Source: a bacterium UBP1_UBA4783
Lineage (GTDB): Bacteria > Krumholzibacteriota > Krumholzibacteriia > Krumholzibacteriales > Krumholzibacteriaceae
Length of the DNA stretch: 20,577 bases
Direction: 5' to 3'
Assembly (NCBI GenBank): GCA_002403075.1
Contig: DHHB01000006.1
Span: forward strand, 1-20,577
Within the stretch, counting starts at the first letter, position 1. The number at the start of each line of letters is the position of its first letter. The notes below the pieces were generated by a model. That model made no database searches. It saw nothing but the letters and a program-made list of their open reading frames with translations, and was not told the origin of the DNA. The position numbers were made by a program, and so were the translations under genes. Of the stretch, positions 1 through 8,800 are shown piece by piece.

Positions 1-550
1 ACGTCTCGATCGAGCCCGCCGTTTCAATGGCTTCTTTCACCGCGTCGGGACCCTGCCCGGCTCGAAGGAGCCCCGAGTGGATGACCGCCGCGATCGGTCC
101 GCGCGTCGATTCGCAGACCTTGAGCGCCGCGTCGACGCCCTCGGCGCGAAGCGCTTGGGTGACCTGCGTCATGAGCGCCTTCACGTTGACGCGCGCGCGC
201 GACAGAGTGAACAGGCGTTCGATGATGAAGACGAGCGCGATGACGGAGCACAAGAGCAACGGCCACATGAACGCGCCGCCGCGGATGAAGAAATCGCCGA
301 GACCGCTGTGGCGGATGTTGTAGAACCATCCGAGACGCTTATGCTCGGCCATGTTCTCGATGCGCCTCGCGATCGCGAGCGAATCGGCCTTGGACATCGC
401 GAGCTCGTCCTGGCCGCCCTGCGCCGCAGCCTCCGTCGCCGGCGCGGATCCCGTTTCCTGGGAATACGCGGCAGCGAGGTAGATCCCGCCGAGCGCGACC
501 AACGCGACGGCGAAGAAAACTGCGAGCTTCGAAAGGTTCTTTGCTACCAT
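1..550 (-). CDS. MotA/TolQ/ExbB proton-channel family protein (3' end cut by window edge)
   Basis: The first 183 residues are visible and the C-terminus lies outside the window. In this family the inner-membrane protein forms, with an ExbD/TolR partner, an ion channel that energises TonB-type outer-membrane transport or Tol envelope work. Residues 8-28 form a hydrophobic signal or membrane segment. A polar Ala/Gln/Glu-rich stretch follows to about residue 85, then a membrane helix at about 91-113 (GGAFMWPLLLCSVIALVFII, then ERL), which matches the first MotA/ExbB helix. The cytoplasmic region begins after it, with the family-like segment ESTRGPIAAVIHSGLLRAG at 147-165. The start is the ATG at 550, preceded by AGGAGG at 561-566 with 10-base spacing. 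The gene has its own promoter region at 697-739. The N-terminal extension before the first ExbB helix resembles long ExbB variants. The next gene, outside the window, would be expected to be exbD-like. The family call is firm; the choice among ExbB, TolQ and a relative is open. Confidence 0.88.
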   Translation of the reverse strand, partial: MVAKNLSKLAVFFAVALVALGGIYLAAAYSQETGSAPATEAAAQGGQDELAMSKADSLAIARRIENMAEHKRLGWFYNIRHSGLGDFFIRGGAFMWPLLLCSVIALVFIIERLFTLSRARVNVKALMTQVTQALRAEGVDAALKVCESTRGPIAAVIHSGLLRAGQGPDAVKEAIETAGSIET

Positions 551-696
551 ACCACGCGCTCCTCCTGCTTCTCCTGTGTGTGGCGGTTTGGTAATTGAAT
601 CCGCGTGAAGGGATCACCCGCATCCGACGAGACGGGACGCTGCCGAAACGGCGCGGGAATGATCCTCAATGCTCCCAACCCACGTACTGCCAAGTC

Positions 697-739
697 ATTA
701 TATTGTGTGCAAAATAATCGATGTCCCCCCCCTTGTCAA
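697..739 (-). promoter_or_regulatory. Promoter of the ExbB/TolQ-like gene with a G8 tract in the spacer
   Basis: Read on the minus strand, TTGACA (734-739) is followed by a 17-base spacer and TATTTT (711-716). The spacer contains eight consecutive G (725-732). A perfect TATAAT lies further downstream at 697-702, but it has no good -35 at the right distance. The leader to the ATG at 550 would be about 140 bases. No start site was measured; the assignment rests on hexamer match and spacing alone. Confidence 0.55.
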
Positions 740-740
740 T

Positions 741-791
741 GAAAAATTCCTGCCGGCGAAACGGGCGTTCCGGCCCCGCGGGACGGACCGG
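741..791 (-). terminator. Possible terminator after the GWxTD gene
   Basis: Directly after the TGA at 792-794 the minus strand reads CCGGTCC, an 8-base loop, then GGGCCGG (770-791), a 7-bp stem with one G-U pair. A run of five T (742-746) lies about 24 bases further on, too far for a textbook intrinsic terminator. A second, weaker GCCGG/CCGGC pairing sits closer to the T run. It may end the four-gene envelope operon before the next promoter. Confidence 0.3.
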
Positions 792-2315
792 TCAGTACGC
801 CGAATACATATCCTCCGAGGTGCCGACGAGGCGGTAATCGCCGTAGCCGTCGCTGTCGAGGAACAGGAAACGGAGCCCCGATTTGAGTGTCATCCCCGTG
901 TCTCCGGGGAAGATCGGATCGCCCTTTACGTTGTACGTCCAGATTTCGAACGATCCGGCGTCTCCCCCGACGTTGCCGCGCGTGGCTCGCTGCCGTTCGG
1001 GAGAGACGATCCTCGGCCTCGTGTCCCTGATCATCGCATCCTGGTCGCTTCGAGAGCCCTCGAGGACTATCTCGTACTCGTCGCCGATCTTCTCCATCCC
1101 CGAGAGGAGGTCGGCCCGGTCTTTCGGGACCGGACGAACGATGATCTCGTCGGGCGGGCCGAACCGGATATATGTGACGCCCCGGTCGGACGTGGCGCCC
1201 CGCTGAAATACGCCGAAGTGGCCGTCGGCGTACCTCACCCGGGCGATGAAGGCGGCATACGCCTCGTTGACCGTCGTCTGCGGCGTCGGATCGATCTTTT
1301 TCCACGCGGCGGCAAGCTGCGCCTCCTGCTCCCCGAGGGTCATCCGCTTGAACCGCTCGTACTCGTCGTCGCCGAAGACGAAGCCGGCCTCGACGAGGAT
1401 GTCGCGCACGGGCCGCTGCCAGTTGAGAAGCTCCCACGCGACGGTGAAATCCTTGCCGGCCGCCGCGAAGAACCCGTCGCCGGCCTCCGCTTCGATGAGA
1501 ACGCGGTAGTCGCCGGCGACGTAGGCGGCGAGATCGAACGATTCCGTGAATGATCCCCTGCCGTCGCGAAGCGGCACCGACAGGCGTTTCTCGTCGATCG
1601 CGTCGCCGGCGGCCTTCGTGACGACGATCCGGACACGCACTGAGTCGGCTCCGGCCGGCGGGGGGAGCACGGCGTTCGCGAGTACGGTCAGCGTGTCCTT
1701 GCGCAGTCCGTATATCTGCATCGGATTCGGGATGACCCCTCCGTCGCCGTCGATCGACCATACGAGGATAGGATCCCCCAGGGCGAGAGCCCCCGTCTCG
1801 AGGGCGGCCACCTCGATCGCCGCTTCCTTCACCACCGACGACGCGTACGACTTGCGGACCCATCCGAGAAGCGTCCGTTTCCTCTTCTGAAGGTCTTCGA
1901 CCGTCACGGTGAGGGTATAGCGCCCCGGAGCGACCGAACACGAATCGACGTGGCACAGAAAAGAGGAGAGATCCTTCACCGACGGCGGAGCGGAGCGCGA
2001 GTCGCGCAGCTGCACCGCCTTCCGGAAGATGCTTTCGCCGCCGGCGCGCAGATCGAAGGTGATGCGCACGTCGGCGCGGAAAACACCGCCGTGCTCCTCG
2101 TACCGGAGCTCCTTCGTGGGCACGGCGACCTGGAGAAGCTGCACCGCCTCTCCGGTCCCCGTGGGGAGGGAGGCGACGTCCACGTAGAAGTCGAAGTCGC
2201 CGCTTCCGACGAGCGAGGCGGCGCTCGGGACGCCGCCGGCCGCGAACACGATCAGCGCCGGGAGGAAGGCTCCGAGGAGGTGGATTCGCGATTCCTTGCG
2301 GCGCCAGTCGCGCAT
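792..2315 (-). CDS. GWxTD-family envelope protein
   Basis: This is a 507-residue exported protein of the GWxTD family, a group of unknown function seen in FCB and related bacteria. A basic N-terminus and hydrophobic stretch at about 11-33 suggest a signal peptide. Residues about 38-290 look like beta-rich, Ig-like modules, with one cysteine pair (C121, C126). The C-terminal 200 residues carry the family pattern: FGVFQRGATSDRG at 367-379, TYIRFGPPDEI at 381-391 and SFEIWTYN at 455-462. The naming motif itself has drifted: the family GWxTDRG reads GATSDRG here. The start is the ATG at 2315, with an AAAGGT-like ribosome site upstream. It is the last gene of the envelope operon, 16 bases after the PorV-like gene. 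A periplasmic or outer-membrane-associated role is inferred. The family call is good; the function is unknown. Confidence 0.85.
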   Translation of the reverse strand: MRDWRRKESRIHLLGAFLPALIVFAAGGVPSAASLVGSGDFDFYVDVASLPTGTGEAVQLLQVAVPTKELRYEEHGGVFRADVRITFDLRAGGESIFRKAVQLRDSRSAPPSVKDLSSFLCHVDSCSVAPGRYTLTVTVEDLQKRKRTLLGWVRKSYASSVVKEAAIEVAALETGALALGDPILVWSIDGDGGVIPNPMQIYGLRKDTLTVLANAVLPPPAGADSVRVRIVVTKAAGDAIDEKRLSVPLRDGRGSFTESFDLAAYVAGDYRVLIEAEAGDGFFAAAGKDFTVAWELLNWQRPVRDILVEAGFVFGDDEYERFKRMTLGEQEAQLAAAWKKIDPTPQTTVNEAYAAFIARVRYADGHFGVFQRGATSDRGVTYIRFGPPDEIIVRPVPKDRADLLSGMEKIGDEYEIVLEGSRSDQDAMIRDTRPRIVSPERQRATRGNVGGDAGSFEIWTYNVKGDPIFPGDTGMTLKSGLRFLFLDSDGYGDYRLVGTSEDMYSAY

Positions 2316-2331
2316 GCGCGGCGACCTTTCG

Positions 2332-3273
2332 TCAGTAGCTGAAGTTCAGGCTGAACCGGTGCGTCGTCCCGAGATAACCGAGATCCTCCCACGCGTAATC
2401 GAATCCGATATCGGAGGTCTGGCTCGTATCGAGACGGAATCCCGCGCCGCCCGCCACGCCCTGCGTGTCGTAGCCGATGTTATACCCGCCGCGCAGCATG
2501 AAGAACTGGTTGAAGACGTACTCCATGCCGACGTTCATGCGCTCCTTGTTGTCCACGGGATGCTGGAACTCGCCGGTCGCGAGCAGCGCGTGGGCGCCGC
2601 TGCGGTACGCGTCGACGCTGAGCCCCACCTTGAACAGGGTCGGGAGCTTCGAGGAGCGGTCGTCGAAATCGACCTCGCCGCCGAGGCTCTGCACGATCAT
2701 GCCGAGGCGCATCCCCTGGATGCCGATGCGGTAAAGCAGGCCGAAATCGAACGCGAGCGATTCGACGCTCTTGTCCGCGAGGCCCATGTGGAGGAAGTGG
2801 GCCGTGAAGCCGGCGGAGAAGCGGTCGGTGAAAAACGTGGCGTACGTGAGTCCGAAGGACATGTCGCCGGCGTCGAAGTAGCGCCGCGTGCCCTGTGGCA
2901 TGTAGATCGTCCGCTCCTCCTGGGGATCCATCGTGAGGGCGCGCGCGCTGATCCCGAAGGTTCCCGGCAGGTAGGGGGTGTTGAAAATAGCCGCCGCGAA
3001 ATAGACGTCGATGTCGGCCGGATAGACGACGCTGTTGAGCGTCACCTGCGTGCGCGTCTGCTCGACGATGCCGGCCGGATTCCAGTAGATCGACGTGGCG
3101 TCGTTCGCGACTGCGGTGAACGCGCCGCCCATGCCCACCGCGCGGGCCGACGGGCCGATCTTGAGGAACTGGGCCGCGTACGTTCCGACCTTCTCGAACG
3201 GCTTCGTCGTCGCGTCCGCGACAGCCGGGATCGACGCGATCAAGAGCGCCGCCGCGAGTAACCTGCGTTTCAT
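2332..3273 (-). CDS. PorV/PorQ-family outer-membrane barrel protein
   Basis: This 313-residue protein has a signal peptide (about 1-21). The PorV/PorQ N-terminal signature follows: AAQFLKIGPSARAVGMGGAF at 33-52, then AVANDATSIYWNPAGI. The rest alternates polar and hydrophobic residues as in a FadL-like beta-barrel, and the chain ends in an aromatic residue (RFSLNFSY), as expected for a BAM substrate. In Bacteroidetes PorV carries type IX cargo from the translocon to the attachment complex, and PorQ is a relative. Distant family members outside Bacteroidetes have no assigned role. The ATG at 3273 is preceded by GAGGAGG with 8-base spacing. It lies 45 bases downstream of a gene whose product ends in a sorting-like domain, which supports a cargo-handling role, but no other type IX component is visible. 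A hydrophobic-substrate porin is the alternative. Confidence 0.88.
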   Translation of the reverse strand: MKRRLLAAALLIASIPAVADATTKPFEKVGTYAAQFLKIGPSARAVGMGGAFTAVANDATSIYWNPAGIVEQTRTQVTLNSVVYPADIDVYFAAAIFNTPYLPGTFGISARALTMDPQEERTIYMPQGTRRYFDAGDMSFGLTYATFFTDRFSAGFTAHFLHMGLADKSVESLAFDFGLLYRIGIQGMRLGMIVQSLGGEVDFDDRSSKLPTLFKVGLSVDAYRSGAHALLATGEFQHPVDNKERMNVGMEYVFNQFFMLRGGYNIGYDTQGVAGGAGFRLDTSQTSDIGFDYAWEDLGYLGTTHRFSLNFSY

Positions 3274-3318
3274 ACCTGCAACCTCCTCGGAATGAATCCG
3301 GCTCGAATGTATCCTTCG

Positions 3319-5802
3319 TTACCTGATCACGACGAACTTCCCGATCGCCCGCTGGAACGATCCATCCTCGGGCTCCACGGCAAAGAGATACACCCCGCTC
3401 GTCACGTCCTGACCGTTGCGCGACACGAGATCCCACGGCGCCGTTCCGTTGCCGCCCGATCCGTCGTGGTAGATCACCTCGACGAGATCGCCCGCGACCG
3501 TATAGATGCGGATCGTCGAGCGGCAGCGCGGCAGGTTCCTGAACTCGACCTTGATGCCGGTCGGATCGTCCTGGTTCGGGAAGAGCTGCCACGGCTCCAT
3601 CGTCCGGGTGGTCGCCGGGTTCGGCACGACGTACACCTCTTTTTCCTCGAACGCGACGGACTTCTGCGCGTCCGAAAGCGGCGTGATGTACTGGAAGTTC
3701 GACGACGGATCGCCGAAGTACCCGACGCGCCGCGGCACGCCGCCCGCGAGGACGTGATCGTACGCCGTCACGCTGTAGAAGTAGTGCATACCGTTGTGCA
3801 CGGAGCTGTCTATATATTTATAGTACTGGAGCCCGCCCTCGAATCCGAGGCTGTACCGGGCGAGCGCCTCGAGGGTGTCGCATTCGAGGGCGCTGAGGCC
3901 CGGCGGACAGGGAACGTCGTCCATCGGATAGTAGTAGACGCTCTCCTCGAAATAGGCGAGGATCCGGTCCTTTTCGGCTCCGAGCTCGACGAGCGGCTCG
4001 TATTCCCAGCCGCCCTCCGAGAACGGCTTCTTGAACTCGATGTCGGGCGCCACGCCGTTGATGAGATCGCGCTCCTCGAGAAGCTGCCAGAGATCGCGCG
4101 GCGGTCCGGTGAGAACGGAGGTTCCGTACGGCCGGTCCCAGCCGTCGGCGCGCCAGATGCGATAGCCCTCGAAGTCGTACTCGAGCGTGCTCACGTCGGG
4201 CGTGACCTCGCTGAAGTTGTCCCAGAGAAGGGTCACCTTGCGGTCTCCCGTGAGGAGCCTCATGGTGGGAGGCGGCGGAGCGGAGCCGACGAGCCAGAAG
4301 ACCTGCGTCTCCTTGCCGTTCACCCCCGTCTGGTAATCGGTGAAGCTCGCGTTCCCCTTCGAGCACGTCACGTCGTTCCAGAGCTCGAGCTCTCTGCGGC
4401 AATCCGCGTTGATCCAGATCACCTCGCCTCTCGCCGCGGACAGCACCTCGGCGTTCGCGTCGCAGGAATCGGGCTCGATGCTCATCGCCGGACCGTACAC
4501 GGGGGTCTCCCGCCCGTCCACGCCGGACAGCGGGTTCCCGTCGATATCGAACCAGTTGCCCTGATAGGTGAGCGCCGCGCTCGCCGCGGCCGTCTTCATC
4601 CCTTCGATACCGTTGCCGCAGCAGAAAGCCACCTGGAGAACGAGCTGGCTGTCCGGCGCGAGCTCCCGGAACGGTCCCGTCGCGAGGAGCATCCGGTAAT
4701 CGCGGGGCACTTCCTGATTGCGGTCCTTCGCGTTCTTGCTCATGAGCTCGTAGCGCTGGAAGTCGTTGCCCGGATCGCCGCCGTTCTCGTACGGCTGATC
4801 GCCCGAGAAGTTCTGGTACGAGCTGATCCCGACCTGCTTCGGGGCCAATTCGCCGAGCGGGTCGGTGTCGTGGCCGAGGAAGAGGACGCCGAAGTAACCG
4901 GGGGTGGCTCCCTCGTCCCCGTCGATATCGTAGAAGTAGGCCGAGCTGATCCGGATCGGCACGACGTTGTCGCCGCGCTGGGCGCAGACGATCCCCTCGA
5001 AGAGGCCGGTGCCGTCGTCGAGCCAGTACTGCTCGCGCGTCCGGGGGCCCGCGTCCCCGTCGGCGAAGAAGCCGATATAGAGATCCTCGATCGCCTCCGT
5101 TCCGACGTTCTTGATCTTGTACTCGAGACCGACGAAGTTATAGAACTTCTCTTCCTCCCACTGGTAGCTCTCCTGGCGGACGAAGAGGTTGAGCGGCGTG
5201 TGCTCCGGGTTCGCCTGGATGGAGGTCGGATCGAAATCGGTGAACCAGCACGAGAACATCTGCTTGCCGATCGCGGCGAAATCCTCGTCGATCCGGCCGT
5301 CGCCGTCGTCGTCGACGCCGTTCAGCCAGTCCTCGTTGATGAGACCGTCCTTGTCGTCGTCGGGAGGGCTCGGGTAGCGCGCGCCGCCCGGCGCTCCCTC
5401 GAAAGAGCGGTAGATCCTCGCGAGGGGATCGGTCGGATGGGGCCGGAACTCGATCTCGTACGCCGCCGTGGTGACGACGGGTATCCCGTTCTTCTTGGCG
5501 CCGACCCAGAGGCCCGCGATGAAGAGATATTCGACCCCCGAGTTCGCGGGCCACTGCGCCGACGGCGCCTCGGCCGTGGGGAACCGCGACGAGGGGTACG
5601 ATCCGATCGCCCCCCAATTCGTCACGTGCATCTGGAGATTCCCCACGTTGTGCACGGGCGAACCGTCGAGCACCCAGATCCGCTTGCCGGCGTCCTTCAT
5701 CTTCCCGGCCCACGCCTCGTTGTCGTCTCTCCCGTGCGCGGCGGCCGCCGTCGACAGCACACAAGCGAACGCCGCCGCCCGCACCAGCGCTTTGCGATTC
5801 AT
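3319..5802 (-). CDS. Large secreted protein with Ca2+-binding-like repeats and FlgD/T9SS-like C-terminal domain
   Basis: This is an 827-residue exported protein with no assigned function. Residues 1-24 form a signal peptide. Residues 53-110 hold an NVGNLQMHVTNWGAIGSYPS to GVEYLFIAGLWVGA segment that I recall from large surface proteins of FCB candidate phyla. Two acidic loops, DDDKDGLINED (148-158) and DDDGDGRIDED (164-174), look like thrombospondin type 3 or EF-hand-like Ca2+ sites. A fibronectin III-like region spans roughly 505-700. Residues 723-827 begin VYVVPNPATTR and end SGVYLFAVEPEDGSFQRAIG then KFVVIR, the layout of FlgD-Ig and T9SS type A sorting domains. The start is the ATG at 5802, 8 bases after GAGGAGG (5811-5817); the in-frame GTG at 5808 is only 2 bases from that site. 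A surface-attached or released role is inferred. It sits between the receptor and the PorV-like gene. Confidence 0.82.
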   Translation of the reverse strand: MNRKALVRAAAFACVLSTAAAAHGRDDNEAWAGKMKDAGKRIWVLDGSPVHNVGNLQMHVTNWGAIGSYPSSRFPTAEAPSAQWPANSGVEYLFIAGLWVGAKKNGIPVVTTAAYEIEFRPHPTDPLARIYRSFEGAPGGARYPSPPDDDKDGLINEDWLNGVDDDGDGRIDEDFAAIGKQMFSCWFTDFDPTSIQANPEHTPLNLFVRQESYQWEEEKFYNFVGLEYKIKNVGTEAIEDLYIGFFADGDAGPRTREQYWLDDGTGLFEGIVCAQRGDNVVPIRISSAYFYDIDGDEGATPGYFGVLFLGHDTDPLGELAPKQVGISSYQNFSGDQPYENGGDPGNDFQRYELMSKNAKDRNQEVPRDYRMLLATGPFRELAPDSQLVLQVAFCCGNGIEGMKTAAASAALTYQGNWFDIDGNPLSGVDGRETPVYGPAMSIEPDSCDANAEVLSAARGEVIWINADCRRELELWNDVTCSKGNASFTDYQTGVNGKETQVFWLVGSAPPPPTMRLLTGDRKVTLLWDNFSEVTPDVSTLEYDFEGYRIWRADGWDRPYGTSVLTGPPRDLWQLLEERDLINGVAPDIEFKKPFSEGGWEYEPLVELGAEKDRILAYFEESVYYYPMDDVPCPPGLSALECDTLEALARYSLGFEGGLQYYKYIDSSVHNGMHYFYSVTAYDHVLAGGVPRRVGYFGDPSSNFQYITPLSDAQKSVAFEEKEVYVVPNPATTRTMEPWQLFPNQDDPTGIKVEFRNLPRCRSTIRIYTVAGDLVEVIYHDGSGGNGTAPWDLVSRNGQDVTSGVYLFAVEPEDGSFQRAIGKFVVIR

Positions 5803-5830
5803 GCGCACATCCTCCTCGCGTCGCGCGCCC

Positions 5831-8800
5831 TTAGAATTCGAATCCGAACCCGATGCGCCACGTCTTTCGGTCGCCCCAAACGGTGGGATCGTTCACCGGG
5901 GTGAAATCGTCTATGCCGTCCTCGTCGATATCCTGAAGGTAGGCGCCGCCGTACCGTCCGGTTTCGGTGAGGTACGAGCCGCCGTCCATCGTCGCGTTCG
6001 CCATGCCGGGGAAGGCGCCCGGCGCCGTCGACAGGATGACGTCCTCGTTGAGGAGGTTGCGCCCCTCGAAGAAGAGCGTCAGGTTCTGGCCGTAGATGTT
6101 GAACATCTTGCGCCCCTGCACGTTGACGATGTGGGTCGCCGGCAGGCGCTCCGAGTTCTCCCAGAGCGGATCCTGCCGCCGGGCGAAGCGGTCGATCGGC
6201 GTCCACGGAAGCCCGCTGCCGAAGCTGTACACGAGCGTCGCGCCCCACTTGTTCTGGTCCTGCAGACTGAGCGTGACGTTCAGGGTGTGCCGCTGATCCC
6301 AGTCGAGCGGCATCTCCTGCGTCGGCAGATGGGTGAGCCCCTCGGCGGAGACGCCGAAGAACGCGTCGGAGGCGACGCCGTCGGCGTACGAGTAGGTATA
6401 GGAGACCTCGCCGCCGACGTAGTGGCTGCGCTGCTTGACAATGCTCACCTCGAAGCCGCGGGAGCTCGCGTAGGTGCGGTTGATGAACCGGAACGACTGC
6501 ACGCCGAGCTCCTCGTCGAGCACGCGGGTCGTCGAGATGAGGCCGAAGATGTCCTTCGTGAACACGACGAAGTGCGTGGCGACGCTCTCCGTGAACTGGT
6601 GCGACACGCCCGCTTGGTACGATACGGTGAGCTCCTCGTCGAGGTCGGGGTTGCCGATGACGCCGACGCCGTTGAGAACGTCCTGCGACTGGAACAGGAA
6701 GTTGCGGTTCGGCCACTGGGTGAACCGCCCGTAGTGGAAATGGAACTTGTCGCGGTCGGTGATCGGGAACGCGAAACCGAGCCGCGGGCTGATCTGGAAC
6801 TTGTACTTGTCGACGTTCGGGTCGATCTGAGAGCTGTTGATGCGGATCTCGGTGTTGTTGCCCGGCGAGAAGAAGTCGACGCGCACGCCGCCGTTCACGA
6901 CCATCCCCTGATACTGCCACTTGTCCTGCACGTAGTACGAGGCCTCGGGGTTGAAGTTGTGGAAGACGTTCTCGCTGAGGCCCTGCATGTACGTGCCGTC
7001 GCCGAGCGGACGCGTCCGGCCGGGGAAGTTCCGGAACTCCTCGTCGAGATCGTTATAGATGAACTGAACGCCCGTCTTGAACTGGTGGTTCTGCCATTTC
7101 TTGGAGGTCAGATCCGCCTTGAGGTTGTAGGTCTTGCTGAGACGGTTCGTGTACTGCGGATAGTCGTAGCACGTGACGAAATACGGGTAGCCCGTGTCCG
7201 TGTAGAAGTTCTGGTCGCTCACGCCGCTGTACCGCCACGATCCGCTCGGGAGGATCGCCGGAAGACCCGCCGTGCTGAACTGGGCCGGGAGCTTGCCGCC
7301 CACCGTCGAGAGGAACTTGAACTGCAGGCGCGTCAGGCTCACCGTGTAGAGCACGTCGTCGGAAATGTTGTGGTTCATGGCGACCTTGAGGTTGAGGTCG
7401 TCTGAGGTGTTCGTCGCGACGCGCTCGGCCGAGTTGAAGTACACGTAGCTCGAATCGTCGCGGAAATAGCTGAACTTGCTCTCCGGATTCTGGAACCCCT
7501 CGAAGAGCTGCTTGCTCTGATAGCCGGCGCGAACGCCGTTCCCGTCGATGATCGCCTCGTCCCAGATGATCTCGGTCTCCTGCCCGTACACGTCGGTCAG
7601 GACGCGCGCGTAGAAATTGTCGTACCGGACGATGAAGGCCGGCCGGCTCGTGTTGTTCGGATCGCGGACCTTCGCGTAGACGACGATCGGATAGACGACG
7701 CGTCGGCGTTCGTCGGCCGAGCCCGGATAGTACTCGACGCGCTGCACGTCGCCGCCGACCCACGGTCCGTGGTACACGCTCGTGTACGCGCCGAACGAGC
7801 GGGCGTTGTCGGCCTGAAAATCGCGGCTCGGGCGCAGCGTGAGGAAGCGGTACACCTTCTGGACGTATCCCTCGATGTTCCAGTTGTTGATGTAGCGGTC
7901 CCTCGTGCCGTGGGAGTAGATCGCCTCGCCGATGAGCTTGAGGCGCGGATTGACCTGCCAGGCGACCTTTCCCTGGACGTTGTAATCGAGGTACTGCCGG
8001 TCGGAATACTTGACGAGCCCGCCGAGGAGCTGCGTCTCGTTCCTGCTCGCTATCGTCCAATTCTCGCCGTCGGAGAAGGTCGCCTCGCCCGACATGTAGT
8101 ACGTGAGGTTCCGGACGGGCGTCGGTCCCCCGAACCCGACGCCGATGCGGTCGTAGTTCGTATAGGTCTTGTCCCTGCGGCCGAAATCGTCGGTCATGTA
8201 GCGGACCTGGCCCTCGAAGTTCTTGCCGCCCTCGCGGGTGCTCACGTTGATGATGGCGGACTGGGCGTTGCCGTACTCGGCGTCCATGCCGCCCGTGATG
8301 ACCTCGCTGTCGCTCGTGCCGAGGAGTCCGACGGAGATCTGTCCGCCGCCGAGCGGATCGTCCACCGGCACGCCGTCGATCTGGAACTGCACCTCGCCCG
8401 AGCGGCCGCCGCGGACGTGGAGCTCGTCTCCCGTTTTGACGATGCCGCTCTTGAGAGCGATCGCCTCGGCGACGCCGTCGACGGGGAGTTCCTTGAGCTG
8501 GTCGCTGGAGACGCGCTGGCGCACGTCGCTCGACTTCACGTCGATCTGCGGGATCTCGGCCTCGACGACGATCTCCTGCGTGCTGCCGACGATCGCCTCT
8601 TCGAGCTGGAAATTGACCTCGGTCGGCACGCCGGCGTCGACCCGCACGCCGGTCTTGTCCGATACCTTGTACCCCATCATCATCGTCCGCACCGTGTACG
8701 TGCCGACGGGTACGCCGGTGACCGAGAAGGTGCCGTCGTTCAGGGTCATCGCGCCCATCTTCGTCGTGGCCTTATCGGCGGTCAGAATGACGACGTTCGC

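Noticed and set aside
148..240. GC-alternating stretch (gcgcgcgcgc) near 200 as a possible repeat or Z-DNA element
   Set aside because: It falls within the ExbB-like coding frame and encodes SRARV without interrupting it; ordinary for this GC content.
3292..5904. Plus-strand open frame of about 870 codons opposite the 827-residue secreted protein
   Set aside because: Same antisense composition effect; the minus-strand frame has a signal peptide, a ribosome site and a recognisable C-terminal domain.
5468..7405. Plus-strand open frame opposite the TonB-dependent receptor
   Set aside because: Antisense shadow of a clear receptor gene; no ribosome site or motif supports it.
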